From Bacteroidales bacterium (GTDB lineage: Bacteria > Bacteroidota > Bacteroidia > Bacteroidales > UBA12077), in NCBI GenBank assembly GCA_030643125.1, contig DAOWML010000109.1, positions 1 through 7,431 on the forward strand: a stretch of 7,431 nucleotides of DNA. Direction: 5' to 3'. The notes under the pieces were generated by a model. It saw nothing but the letters and a program-made list of their open reading frames with translations, did not search any database and had not been told where the DNA came from. Both the position numbers and the translations under genes were made by a program. This document shows, piece by piece, positions 1 to 6,284 of this stretch (the stretch's first letter is position 1; the number at the start of each line of letters is the position of its first letter).

Positions 1-332
1 CTGCTATTGTCAAAAAAATCGTATATCTGACCAATATTTGCAGGATACGTGCTATTGTTTATTTCATTGGTTGTTTCTATGCCCCACCAGTTTGTTCCAG
101 CATTAACACTAAATGTGGAATCATTATAAAAATCAAAGGAAACATTGTCATAAAAACCGTTGTTAAAAACAGTTACCTCTTCTGTTGCCTTCAGGTACAC
201 CCCATTGCCTGCATTATTAAAAACCTGATTTCCTTCCAAGTAAGGTTTCAATAGGCTGCTTGACCCGATGTAGTCACAGTATATGCCATCTGAAGCGTGA
301 TTGTGTATTACATTATTTAAAATTTGACAATA
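1..332 (-). pseudogene. Right-handed beta-helix repeat protein, 5'-truncated fragment running off the left edge
   Basis: Reading the minus strand from 332 down to 1 gives 110 uninterrupted codons. The translation is rich in Asn and Gly and has the rhythm of parallel beta-helix coils (NosD/pectate-lyase-like): LNNVIHNHASDGIYC near residues 5-19, GNQVFNNAGNGVYL near 34-47, and VTVFNNGFYDN near 53-63. It ends in the TNWWG motif at about 80-84, which often closes such helices. Such proteins are usually large secreted or cell-surface adhesins or polysaccharide-binding/lyase proteins; the substrate cannot be told here. The frame begins directly after a TAG at 335-333 and contains no ATG, GTG or TTG in a sensible start position. 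The other two frames upstream show no beta-helix sequence. I infer that the 5' part was lost by deletion or rearrangement. A start codon lying elsewhere, or a sequencing frameshift, is less likely but possible. Family call fairly sure; pseudogene status moderate. Confidence 0.62.
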
Positions 333-596
333 CTAAAGCATTTATGAGTAAAAATAACCCAGTTTTATATTATATTTTCAAATACCTTTTAAATGGATTT
401 TTTTCGTTTTTTCAACACTCAAGAATAAGTTTACATCAATCTCACTTTCAGGCTATTACAAAACGAAGTCAAGCCTGTTTTTCAAACGTGTAAATATAGT
501 AAAAATATGTGATTTTTAGGTGATTAAATCGAAATAAAATAGTGCAATTTATTAACAATAAATTCACAACAATTAACAAATACTTAAAATGCCTAA

Positions 597-615
597 CCAG
601 CCTACCGGTGGCAGG
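597..615. repeat. CCGG-centred imperfect palindrome
   Basis: The 19-bp sequence CCAGCCTACCGGTGGCAGG folds back on itself around ACCGGT. With one bulged T (603) and one A/A mismatch (599/613), all other bases pair. It is GC-rich in otherwise AT-rich DNA. Its left arm resembles the start of the larger hairpin at 673-684 (CCTGACTGCCGG), so both may be degenerate copies of one dispersed intergenic palindrome. It could also help to end transcription from the operon on the right, but no T-run follows it. Confidence 0.45.
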
Positions 616-658
616 AATGAACTAAAGTGCCTGAAAATATAAATGTATTTACCTTAAA

Positions 659-724
659 CTTGAAATTAGAAACCTGACTGCCGGTTTATTCGCCGAAGGA
701 GAACAGGCAGGCTTGAAATTAGAA
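659..724. repeat. Perfect 13-bp direct repeat flanking a 40-bp hairpin-forming insert
   Basis: CTTGAAATTAGAA occurs at 659-671 and again at 712-724, exactly 53 bp apart, and the match stops at both ends. The 40 bp between the copies (672-711) begin with CCTGACTGCCGG and end with CAGGCAGG, giving near-perfect 8-bp terminal inverted repeats with one mismatch. The gene-proximal copy contains the last codon and the stop codon of the barrel gene (TTC TAA on the minus strand). A short palindromic element flanked by a duplicated target is the pattern expected from insertion of a small non-autonomous element. Slippage or a simple local duplication is the alternative. Confidence 0.5.
673..711 (-). terminator. 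Possible terminator hairpin of the TPR/barrel operon
   Basis: On the minus strand, CCTGCCTG (711-704) can pair with CAGTCAGG (680-673) with a single mismatch. The roughly 23-nt loop contains a smaller TTCG-G-CGAA hairpin. TTTCTAATTT follows, which is only a weak T-tract. It lies just past the barrel gene stop codon, where a terminator would be expected. The same DNA is also described as the body of an insert-like repeat; the two readings are compatible. Confidence 0.33.
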
Positions 725-2383
725 CGAATATGTTACACCTAATAAAATGTTAAATCCATAGCTCGGATAATAATTCCACTCGTAATAACCATCAGATAAT
801 AAATTATTTAACTGAATAAATCCTGATAATACTTTTGAGTATCTGTACTCTGCTCCTAAATTAATATCAATTGCCGACTCTAATTCTGCAATATTTCCTG
901 TATCATCCAACTTAGCATATCGTTTCCCAATAGCTAAAATATCGCCTTTTAGAATGATTTTATGACGTATATTATATATTGTTGTAAAAGTTAAGTCGAA
1001 AGAAGGTTTATGCCATGCCTCGGCTTCATTTGTCATTTCATAATTTTTGTAATTCGCTTTTGCATGAAACGTCAATTCTTCGGAAGGAGAAACAGAAATT
1101 TCACCAAAATAATTTATGAGTGTAATGTCATCATAAACAACACTAAATTGATTACCAATACTATCAGAGTTTACCAAATCATTAATAAAAAATGGCATAT
1201 CATCAATTAATGAATATGATATCTCAAAGTTGTAATATGTCGTTGAGTTAAAATTACCTCTTATACCTCCAAACAAAATGATTTTATGGTCGGTGTTTAA
1301 TACTCCCGTTCCGGGTACCAAAAATGGATTAATCTGACTCATTTTCCGGAAATTATTTATTTCCAGTTTACCATCGACCCCGGCATAAGGAATCAGATAA
1401 TGATTTGCCATATCATATTCCAATCTTGCCACAGGATAATAAAGCGCTTTTGAGTTATCGCCGCGAATATCAGAAAAAATATTAATTCCTGCTTTAATAC
1501 GCCATTTATCTCCAAATTTACCCAACCAGGGATTTATTCTGATAATTGTATTGTTTGAAGAATCGATTTTTTCGCTGGTTGAGTAATGCTCAATTGCAAC
1601 ATTAACACCTACCATTTCTTTTGTAAAAATCTTATTTATATCTCCTGCTATTCGAAAACCTAATTCATTATTTTCGAAATTATCTTTTGTATTATAAAGA
1701 TTTACTCCAAAATCATAGTTAATATGAGTAGAATCAACATGATTACTCTTATAGTTTGCATTTACATTAAGTGTCAAATAGTTTTGCTTAATGTTGTCTT
1801 TTTCTAAAATTGTATCTACGCGGGTATCATAACCATAAAAATATCTCGTATTACTTAACAGTCCCATTTCGCCCTGAATAATAGAACTTTTCATGTATTT
1901 CTTACCAAAAAATCGCAAGTCGTTATCGCAAAATCCTGCAAACTCTTTTTCATCATTATCGAAAGTGGCTTGTCCAATGGAGTTTAGGAATTTGTAATAA
2001 GCACCAATTGAATAATCCTTTGAACGTTTATTATTAACATAAGCCTCCAGCATAGGCAATATTTTTGTTCCTAATCCTACCTTAACATAACTGTTATATA
2101 ATTTTGACAAGGGTTCTCCAACCATTTTTGCCGGCTTAATCGGAGTAATAGTATATCCTACATTCATTGGTTTCGTTTGAAGAATATATTTTATTTCCGG
2201 GATGATTTTTACCGTATCGGTAATTCTGGGCAAATGTGTTAATTTATAAGCATCAGAAATGGAAGGTTCATAAGGTTTAACAACCTTAACTTCTTTTACT
2301 AATTTTTCCTGTGCGTTTAGGCTTTTAAATCCGAAAATTAAAAAACCTAAAATGTGAATGTATATAAAAATCTTTCGAATCAT
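719..2383 (-). CDS. Outer-membrane beta-barrel protein of unknown function (TonB-receptor-like annotation in relatives)
   Basis: This 554-residue protein has a Sec signal peptide (residues 1-24, cleavage LNA|QEK). A proline-containing linker (about 26-95) carries the motif KPYEPSISDAYK at 36-47. From about 97 to the end come alternating hydrophobic/polar strands rich in Tyr and Asn, separated by short turns and longer charged loops. The last residues, GVTYSF, end in Phe, the usual C-terminal signal for insertion by the BAM machinery. I infer a barrel of about 18-22 strands. From memory, Bacteroidota proteins with this linker are often labelled TonB-dependent receptor. This one is short for that family (usually 650-1000 residues) and shows no plug domain or TonB box, so the label is doubtful. 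It lies 17 bp downstream of the TPR gene on the same strand, so co-transcription is likely. No strong ribosome binding site precedes the ATG. The stop codon sits inside a 13-bp direct repeat. Localisation is fairly sure; function is unknown. Confidence 0.85.
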   Translation of the reverse strand: MIRKIFIYIHILGFLIFGFKSLNAQEKLVKEVKVVKPYEPSISDAYKLTHLPRITDTVKIIPEIKYILQTKPMNVGYTITPIKPAKMVGEPLSKLYNSYVKVGLGTKILPMLEAYVNNKRSKDYSIGAYYKFLNSIGQATFDNDEKEFAGFCDNDLRFFGKKYMKSSIIQGEMGLLSNTRYFYGYDTRVDTILEKDNIKQNYLTLNVNANYKSNHVDSTHINYDFGVNLYNTKDNFENNELGFRIAGDINKIFTKEMVGVNVAIEHYSTSEKIDSSNNTIIRINPWLGKFGDKWRIKAGINIFSDIRGDNSKALYYPVARLEYDMANHYLIPYAGVDGKLEINNFRKMSQINPFLVPGTGVLNTDHKIILFGGIRGNFNSTTYYNFEISYSLIDDMPFFINDLVNSDSIGNQFSVVYDDITLINYFGEISVSPSEELTFHAKANYKNYEMTNEAEAWHKPSFDLTFTTIYNIRHKIILKGDILAIGKRYAKLDDTGNIAELESAIDINLGAEYRYSKVLSGFIQLNNLLSDGYYEWNYYPSYGFNILLGVTYSF

Positions 2384-2400
2384 ATCTTAATATCTTTATT

Positions 2401-5400
2401 TCAAAATTGTATTGTATCAGGTACTGCTTCAAATAATTCGTTGTATTGTCCTTCTTTATTCCCTTCAAAATTCAATTCTATTTCGTCAGTTCCTTTTTTG
2501 TCCATTTCTAATTTTTCTTCTTCTACTATCGAGTTATACTTCTTTGTTGCTAAGGATATTATTTTATCTTCAGCATTCGGATCGTAATTGTCTATAATAC
2601 TTTTTAGCGTATGTTTTGCTTGAAACATATCATTCTTTTTCAGGTAAACATCTGCCAGCAAAATAAAAGATTTTGCCAACCAATATTCCTGAGAAGTATT
2701 ATGAGAAGCGAAATCGAAAATTTCATGTTCGGCAACATCAAGTTGATTATCAGTAAAATAAATTTCACAAATTAAATATTTTGATTCGGCTCCTTCGCTA
2801 CTGTTAACTTCTTCAGAAATAATCCTGAACTCATCGAGAGCCAATTCGTTGTTTTTGTTTGAATATAACGCTTTACCTTTTTTGTAATGCGCTTCACGTT
2901 TGTATTCTTCTGATATTTTTTCAGTGTGCAATACTTTATTAGCAGTTTCAATAACCTGGGTATGATTATTCAGCAAGTAATTACATCGCATTTGCCCTAC
3001 ACGCGATTCAATTAAGCTATTATTTACTTCGGCAATTTGATCTAATTTTTGATAGTTAGATAGTGCGTCTTCATAATTTTTATTACTGAAATTAATTGCT
3101 GCTGCTGCCAATAATGCTTGCTCGGTAAAAGTATTTTTTGGTTTATCAATTACAAAATTGTATGATTTTAGAGCTCTCTCAAAATTTTCATTTCGGTTCT
3201 GACAATCGGCCAAATAAAAATGAGTATTTAACACAAACGAACCATCAGGGAATTTTGTAAGATAATCATTAAACTGCAGGATTGACTTTTCAATATCACC
3301 TGCCATGTATAATTTTTCAGAAGATATATAAGTCAAGGAATCCTGTTCAGTTAAACTAACATCTGCAAATTCCCCAAGACCGTTTACATAGGCAAAATAT
3401 GAATCAACATCGTTCATATCAACATAAATATTTTTTATACCCGTAAGTGCATTCTTAGCTTCTGCAGTTCCCGGAAAATCTGCGACAACTCTTTGATAAT
3501 ATTTTAATGCCTCTTGATTGTTATCTCTGTTATAATTCAACAATCCAAGCTGTACCAAAGATTTTTTAACATAACTGCTTGACAGATAATTTTCAACTAT
3601 TCGCAGATATTTTTCCGATGCTTTATCGGAATTTTGTAGATCTAAATGACTTTTCGCCATTTCGAATAATGCATCATCAACATAAACGGATTCAGGATGT
3701 TCATCTAATAAACGTTGTAAAGTATTCAGTTTTTTCTCAGGCCGGGTTAATAAACCAAGTGAAAATCCACGTTGAAATAATGCATAATCCTTATCTAACA
3801 ACCCAACTTCAATTGCTTTATCATAAAACTCAATGGCTAACCAGTACGTTCGACTGATAAAATAGCTATCGCCAATTCGGTTATAAGTATCAGCAACAGT
3901 TTTTGACTTCTCGATTTTAGTGATTCCAATATATTTTCTAAACCATTGTATTGCATTTGGATAATCTTTCAACTTAAAATACGCGTATCCCATATTGTAA
4001 TGCGCAAGATTATACTCTTGTAACTGAAATGCTCCGCTTGTTATAAGAAAATTATTATATGATTCTACCGCTTTTTCATATTCACCTAACTGATAATAAG
4101 CCTCAGCTTTCCAATAATTGGTTTGTGCAGCAATAGCCCTGTTATATCCCGGATGTTGCATTGATTTATCAAAAGTTTCAATTGCCTCCTGATAATGAAG
4201 ATTATTAAATAACTCCAAACCACGATAATAAGCCACTTTCTGAAAAGCTTCTTTCATTCCATGATCTTTCTCCGAAATCATTTCTAAGGATATCAATGCT
4301 TCTTTATAATTACTGGTATATAAATAAGCCATTACAAGAAAGTTGTAAGCATCATCTAAACGATCCGAATTTGGATATAGCTCTATAAACTTATGAAAAG
4401 CACCAATTGCCTCATTAAATGGAGAATGATACAATTCATAGGTTAACAATGCATAATTAAACAGTGCTTCCTCCTTTATTTCAGGATCAAAATCAAGTTT
4501 TGATGCAAACTCAAATGCTAACATTGCTTTGTTTTTCTGATCTAATTCAATATAGCAGTCTGCAATATGAAAATAAGCATTTTGTGCCAGTTGGTCTTTT
4601 TCATATAAAACTTTTTCGAAAGATACAGCCGCACTATCGTACTGCTCCAATTTATAATAACAATAGGCTAATTGGTAATAATCTTTTCGAGAAACTGTAT
4701 TAGCTTCGTTGGCATGTTTCTGTAAATATTCAATAGCATCTGTGAATTGTTGCTTTTTATAATATGAATCGCCAATAACTTTAGCAATTTCAGGAGTTCG
4801 TTTAGCACTGGCCCCTTCCAGTAATGGAGGTGCATATTCAATAATCTCATCGTATTTACCCTGTAAATAATAAATCTGGGTAATGTAATAAGGAACAACA
4901 GGTGCAAATGTTTCATTTTTGCTTAACTTTTGAAAACCTTGCATGGCTGTTTCATAATTTTTATCATGGTAAGCTATATGCGAATAATAATAATTTGCAG
5001 GTGCAGTATATTTTGTATTTATATCTTTTATTTCGTAAAAAGCTGAACTTGCTTTATCGTATTTCTTTCGCCTAAAATAACTATAACCAAGTTTAAAATA
5101 CAGCTCTTCTTTTTCTTCTTTGTTAAGTTTGTCTTTATTCAGCTCATTAAACCACTTTATTGCCTGATGATATTGCTTTTGCCGATACTGAAATTTCCCC
5201 ATGTGAAAATAAGCAGCGTTTACTTTCGAATTTTCAGGATGCTCTGCAATAAATTTAGAAATCATATATTCAGCATCTTCGTTAAATAGTTCAATAGCGC
5301 ATAATGCTGTATAGAATTCAGCATTTGCCTTAAACTCAATATTTAAATCGCCATAAGATTCAATTGCATTCTGAAAGTGTTTTTGGGCTACTCCATATTT

Positions 5401-5541
5401 TTGCTTTTCGAAAAGTTCCAGTCCTGTTTTATATTCCAAATCAGGATCGGTATAAATCATAGACTTTTGAGCAAACGCTTTAAATCCGACAGTCAGTAAT
5501 AAACTAATTGTAAGTATTTTAATATATTTTATTTGTATCAT
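2401..5541 (-). CDS. Large exported tetratricopeptide-repeat (TPR) protein, periplasmic scaffold
   Basis: With the start at 5541 the protein has 1046 residues. A signal peptide covers residues 1-24 (hydrophobic core LTISLLLTVGF, cleavage AFA|QK). TPR-type helix pairs then run from about residue 35 to about 1000; typical units read YFHMGKFQYRQKQYHQAIKWF, YQLGEYEKAVESYNNFL and DALFEMAKSHLDLQNSDKASEKY. Many units resemble the YbgF/BamD-like periplasmic TPR class. The last 40 or so residues are an acidic non-repeat tail. No lipobox Cys follows the signal peptide, so it is probably soluble in the periplasm. An in-frame ATG at 5586 would add 15 residues in front of the signal peptide. I prefer 5541 because it gives a standard signal peptide and has AAGGA 8 nt upstream. 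Such TPR proteins act as protein-binding scaffolds; the likely partner is the barrel protein encoded 17 bp downstream. No catalytic domain is visible, and the specific role is unknown. Confidence 0.88.
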   Translation of the reverse strand: MIQIKYIKILTISLLLTVGFKAFAQKSMIYTDPDLEYKTGLELFEKQKYGVAQKHFQNAIESYGDLNIEFKANAEFYTALCAIELFNEDAEYMISKFIAEHPENSKVNAAYFHMGKFQYRQKQYHQAIKWFNELNKDKLNKEEKEELYFKLGYSYFRRKKYDKASSAFYEIKDINTKYTAPANYYYSHIAYHDKNYETAMQGFQKLSKNETFAPVVPYYITQIYYLQGKYDEIIEYAPPLLEGASAKRTPEIAKVIGDSYYKKQQFTDAIEYLQKHANEANTVSRKDYYQLAYCYYKLEQYDSAAVSFEKVLYEKDQLAQNAYFHIADCYIELDQKNKAMLAFEFASKLDFDPEIKEEALFNYALLTYELYHSPFNEAIGAFHKFIELYPNSDRLDDAYNFLVMAYLYTSNYKEALISLEMISEKDHGMKEAFQKVAYYRGLELFNNLHYQEAIETFDKSMQHPGYNRAIAAQTNYWKAEAYYQLGEYEKAVESYNNFLITSGAFQLQEYNLAHYNMGYAYFKLKDYPNAIQWFRKYIGITKIEKSKTVADTYNRIGDSYFISRTYWLAIEFYDKAIEVGLLDKDYALFQRGFSLGLLTRPEKKLNTLQRLLDEHPESVYVDDALFEMAKSHLDLQNSDKASEKYLRIVENYLSSSYVKKSLVQLGLLNYNRDNNQEALKYYQRVVADFPGTAEAKNALTGIKNIYVDMNDVDSYFAYVNGLGEFADVSLTEQDSLTYISSEKLYMAGDIEKSILQFNDYLTKFPDGSFVLNTHFYLADCQNRNENFERALKSYNFVIDKPKNTFTEQALLAAAAINFSNKNYEDALSNYQKLDQIAEVNNSLIESRVGQMRCNYLLNNHTQVIETANKVLHTEKISEEYKREAHYKKGKALYSNKNNELALDEFRIISEEVNSSEGAESKYLICEIYFTDNQLDVAEHEIFDFASHNTSQEYWLAKSFILLADVYLKKNDMFQAKHTLKSIIDNYDPNAEDKIISLATKKYNSIVEEEKLEMDKKGTDEIELNFEGNKEGQYNELFEAVPDTIQF

Positions 5542-5549
5542 AGATTCTG

Positions 5550-5554
5550 TCCTT
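5550..5554 (-). promoter_or_regulatory. Shine-Dalgarno-like AAGGA that decides the TPR gene start
   Basis: Reading the minus strand, AAGGA is followed by 8 nt and then the ATG at 5541-5539. This spacing is normal for a ribosome binding site. None of the other genes in the window has a comparable site, and the alternative ATG at 5586 has none, so this supports the downstream start. Confidence 0.5.
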
Positions 5555-5680
5555 GAAATTCGCATAAATTTAAAAAGAATAAACATAACAGTTCGTGTAT
5601 TAAAGCCTTTTTATATTAACATTAAACTGTTAATTACGTAAAATATTATTTGCTTATCGTTTTAATTTCCCACTTATTAA

Positions 5681-5794
5681 CAATGGAATTTAAATTTAGG
5701 ATTATTGGAATAATGGAATTTTGAATTGATAAAAAAATATTTCCTTAAATTTAAGAAACCATATCATTATTCCATTTATCCATTGTTCCATTTA
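5681..5794. repeat. Nested inverted repeats and an 8-bp tandem repeat in the divergent spacer
   Basis: TGGAATAATG (5706-5715) is the exact reverse complement of CATTATTCCA (5765-5774). Outside them, CAATGGA (5681-5687) is the exact reverse complement of TCCATTG (5779-5785), so the arms are nested around a shared centre near 5735-5740. The right arm is also a three-unit tandem repeat: TCCATTTA, TCCATTGT, TCCATTTA at 5771-5794. AATGGAATTT is directly repeated at 5682-5691 and 5712-5721. This looks like a degenerate intergenic repeat that could fold into a cruciform or a long weak hairpin. Confidence 0.5.
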
Positions 5795-5872
5795 CATATT
5801 AACCAGAAAAATATTCGCAATTCTACTGCTATTCCATGAATTTGCCTAACTAGATTTCTAAGTTTTTTTATC

Positions 5873-5880
5873 TACATTTG
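5873..5880 (+). promoter_or_regulatory. Bacteroidota-type -7 box (TACATTTG) for the small-protein gene
   Basis: TACATTTG matches the TAnnTTTG -7 consensus of Bacteroidota housekeeping promoters exactly. It lies 21 nt before the ATG at 5902, giving a very short leader. No TTTG or TTG is found at the expected -33 distance; the nearest TTTG is at 5841-5844, about 28 nt upstream. Confidence 0.45.
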
Positions 5881-5901
5881 TGATTAAACAAATAGCATAC
5901 C

Positions 5902-6099
5902 ATGTATTTTTTAAAAACACAAGGGACAGATAAAATACCTGATTATGTTCAAATCAGAGATGATCGCTTTGTTTTACTTGCGCATTTTAAAACAAATAAT
6001 CCGGAAAATCAGATAAAAAAACATAAGCTTGAAAAATACAAACAAGAAATTATAAAATTGATAAAAACGGCACCGTTTGGAATGTTATATGAACTTTAA
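5902..6099 (+). CDS. Small conserved-type protein of unknown function, 65 residues
   Basis: The frame encodes a soluble 65-residue protein with no signal peptide or membrane segment. The N-terminal half (about 1-30) reads as beta strands around GTDKIPDYVQIRDDRFVLLAHF. The C-terminal half (about 33-58) is a Lys-rich helix, ending in FGMLYEL. I recall very similar proteins of 60-75 residues across Bacteroidota (core TDKIPDYVQ-RD), sometimes misannotated as fructose-6-phosphate aldolase. This protein is far too short for an aldolase barrel, and no Schiff-base lysine context can be assigned. It sits 185 bp upstream of ftsE on the same strand with its own likely -7 box at 5873, so the two may be partly co-transcribed. 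No Shine-Dalgarno sequence is visible. The ATG at 5902 is the only sensible start. That it is a real gene is likely; its function is unknown. Confidence 0.72.
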   Translation: MYFLKTQGTDKIPDYVQIRDDRFVLLAHFKTNNPENQIKKHKLEKYKQEIIKLIKTAPFGMLYEL

Positions 6100-6123
6100 A
6101 AGCAGTTGGCAGTTAATAAGTAT

Positions 6124-6147
6124 GCAGCAGCAGTAGTAGTAGCAGTA
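6124..6147. repeat. Eight trinucleotide units of the type GYA
   Basis: The run is three GCA, three GTA, one GCA and one GTA, 24 bp in all, lying between the small-protein gene and ftsE. It follows AGCAGTTGGCAGTT at 6101-6114, another degenerate GCAGT-type stretch. The run is non-coding here: the small gene stops at 6099 and ftsE starts at 6285. Confidence 0.6.
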
Positions 6148-6185
6148 CCTAAGTCACAGGTAACAGTTTACACTTAGTTCTCAGA

Positions 6186-6208
6186 ACTTGAAACTTGAAA
6201 CTTGAAAC
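6186..6208. repeat. Heptamer tandem repeat ACTTGAA, 3.3 copies
   Basis: Three perfect copies of ACTTGAA plus a partial AC lie 23 bp upstream of the putative ftsE -7 box. The unit resembles part of the 13-bp direct repeat at 659-671 and 712-724 (CTTGAAATT), so CTTGAAA may be a common word in this genome's spacers. Slipped-strand changes in copy number are possible. Confidence 0.6.
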
Positions 6209-6230
6209 CAATTACTCATAGTTCTAAACA

Positions 6231-6238
6231 TAAATTTG
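6231..6238 (+). promoter_or_regulatory. Possible -7 box (TAAATTTG) for ftsE
   Basis: TAAATTTG matches the Bacteroidota TAnnTTTG -7 consensus and lies 46 nt before the ftsE ATG. No TTG stands at the usual -33 spacing; the closest are the TTG triplets inside the heptamer repeat (last at 6202-6204). In AT-rich DNA a chance match is quite possible. Confidence 0.38.
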
Positions 6239-6284
6239 CTTGTAAAACGGTTGAATAAAAGACGATAAACACAGAATATTAAAT

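Larger units (their letters stand above)
333..718. other. Gene-free region between the beta-helix fragment and the barrel gene
   Basis: This stretch is very AT-rich between about 340 and 590 and shows no convincing coding frame on either strand. The one plus-strand frame here (260-493) overlaps the beta-helix fragment and has no protein-like character. The right third holds two GC-rich structured patches, at 597-615 and 673-711, described separately. I see no clear -7 box for a gene on either side, which agrees with the fragment at the left being a promoterless remnant. Confidence 0.6.
5542..5901. other. Divergent intergenic region between the TPR operon and the small-protein/ftsE pair
   Basis: These 360 bp separate two outward-facing transcription units and must hold both promoters. 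The plus-strand promoter is suggested by a TAnnTTTG box at 5873-5880. For the minus strand I see only a near match (TATGTTTA around 5592-5585) and no matching -33 element. The middle (5681-5794) is filled with nested inverted and tandem repeats. A 12-bp perfect palindrome, CTTAAATTTAAG, lies at 5744-5755 and could be an operator or simply AT-rich sequence. No coding frame is credible here. Confidence 0.5.

Noticed and set aside
449..482. CAGGCT ... AGCCTG inverted repeat followed by TTTTT on the plus strand, like a terminator
   Set aside because: The stem is only 6 bp with a 17-nt loop, and no plus-strand gene lies upstream that would need it.
260..493. Plus-strand frame of 77 codons at the left end
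   Set aside because: It overlaps the minus-strand beta-helix fragment and then AT-rich spacer; the translation has no domain-like character or ribosome binding site.
4668..4916. Minus-strand 82-codon frame inside the TPR gene, and the plus-strand frames at 2354-2597, 3579-3857 and 4464-4703
   Set aside because: All are shadows of the long TPR (or barrel) coding sequence in other frames; the TPR frame itself is continuous and convincing.
5542..5586. Longer TPR protein starting at the ATG at 5586
   Set aside because: It would place 15 extra residues, including charged ones, before an otherwise standard signal peptide, and it lacks the AAGGA site found for the start at 5541.
5771..5794. TCCATTnn array considered as a CRISPR-like repeat
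   Set aside because: The 8-bp units are directly adjacent with no spacers, and there are only three of them; no cas gene is present.
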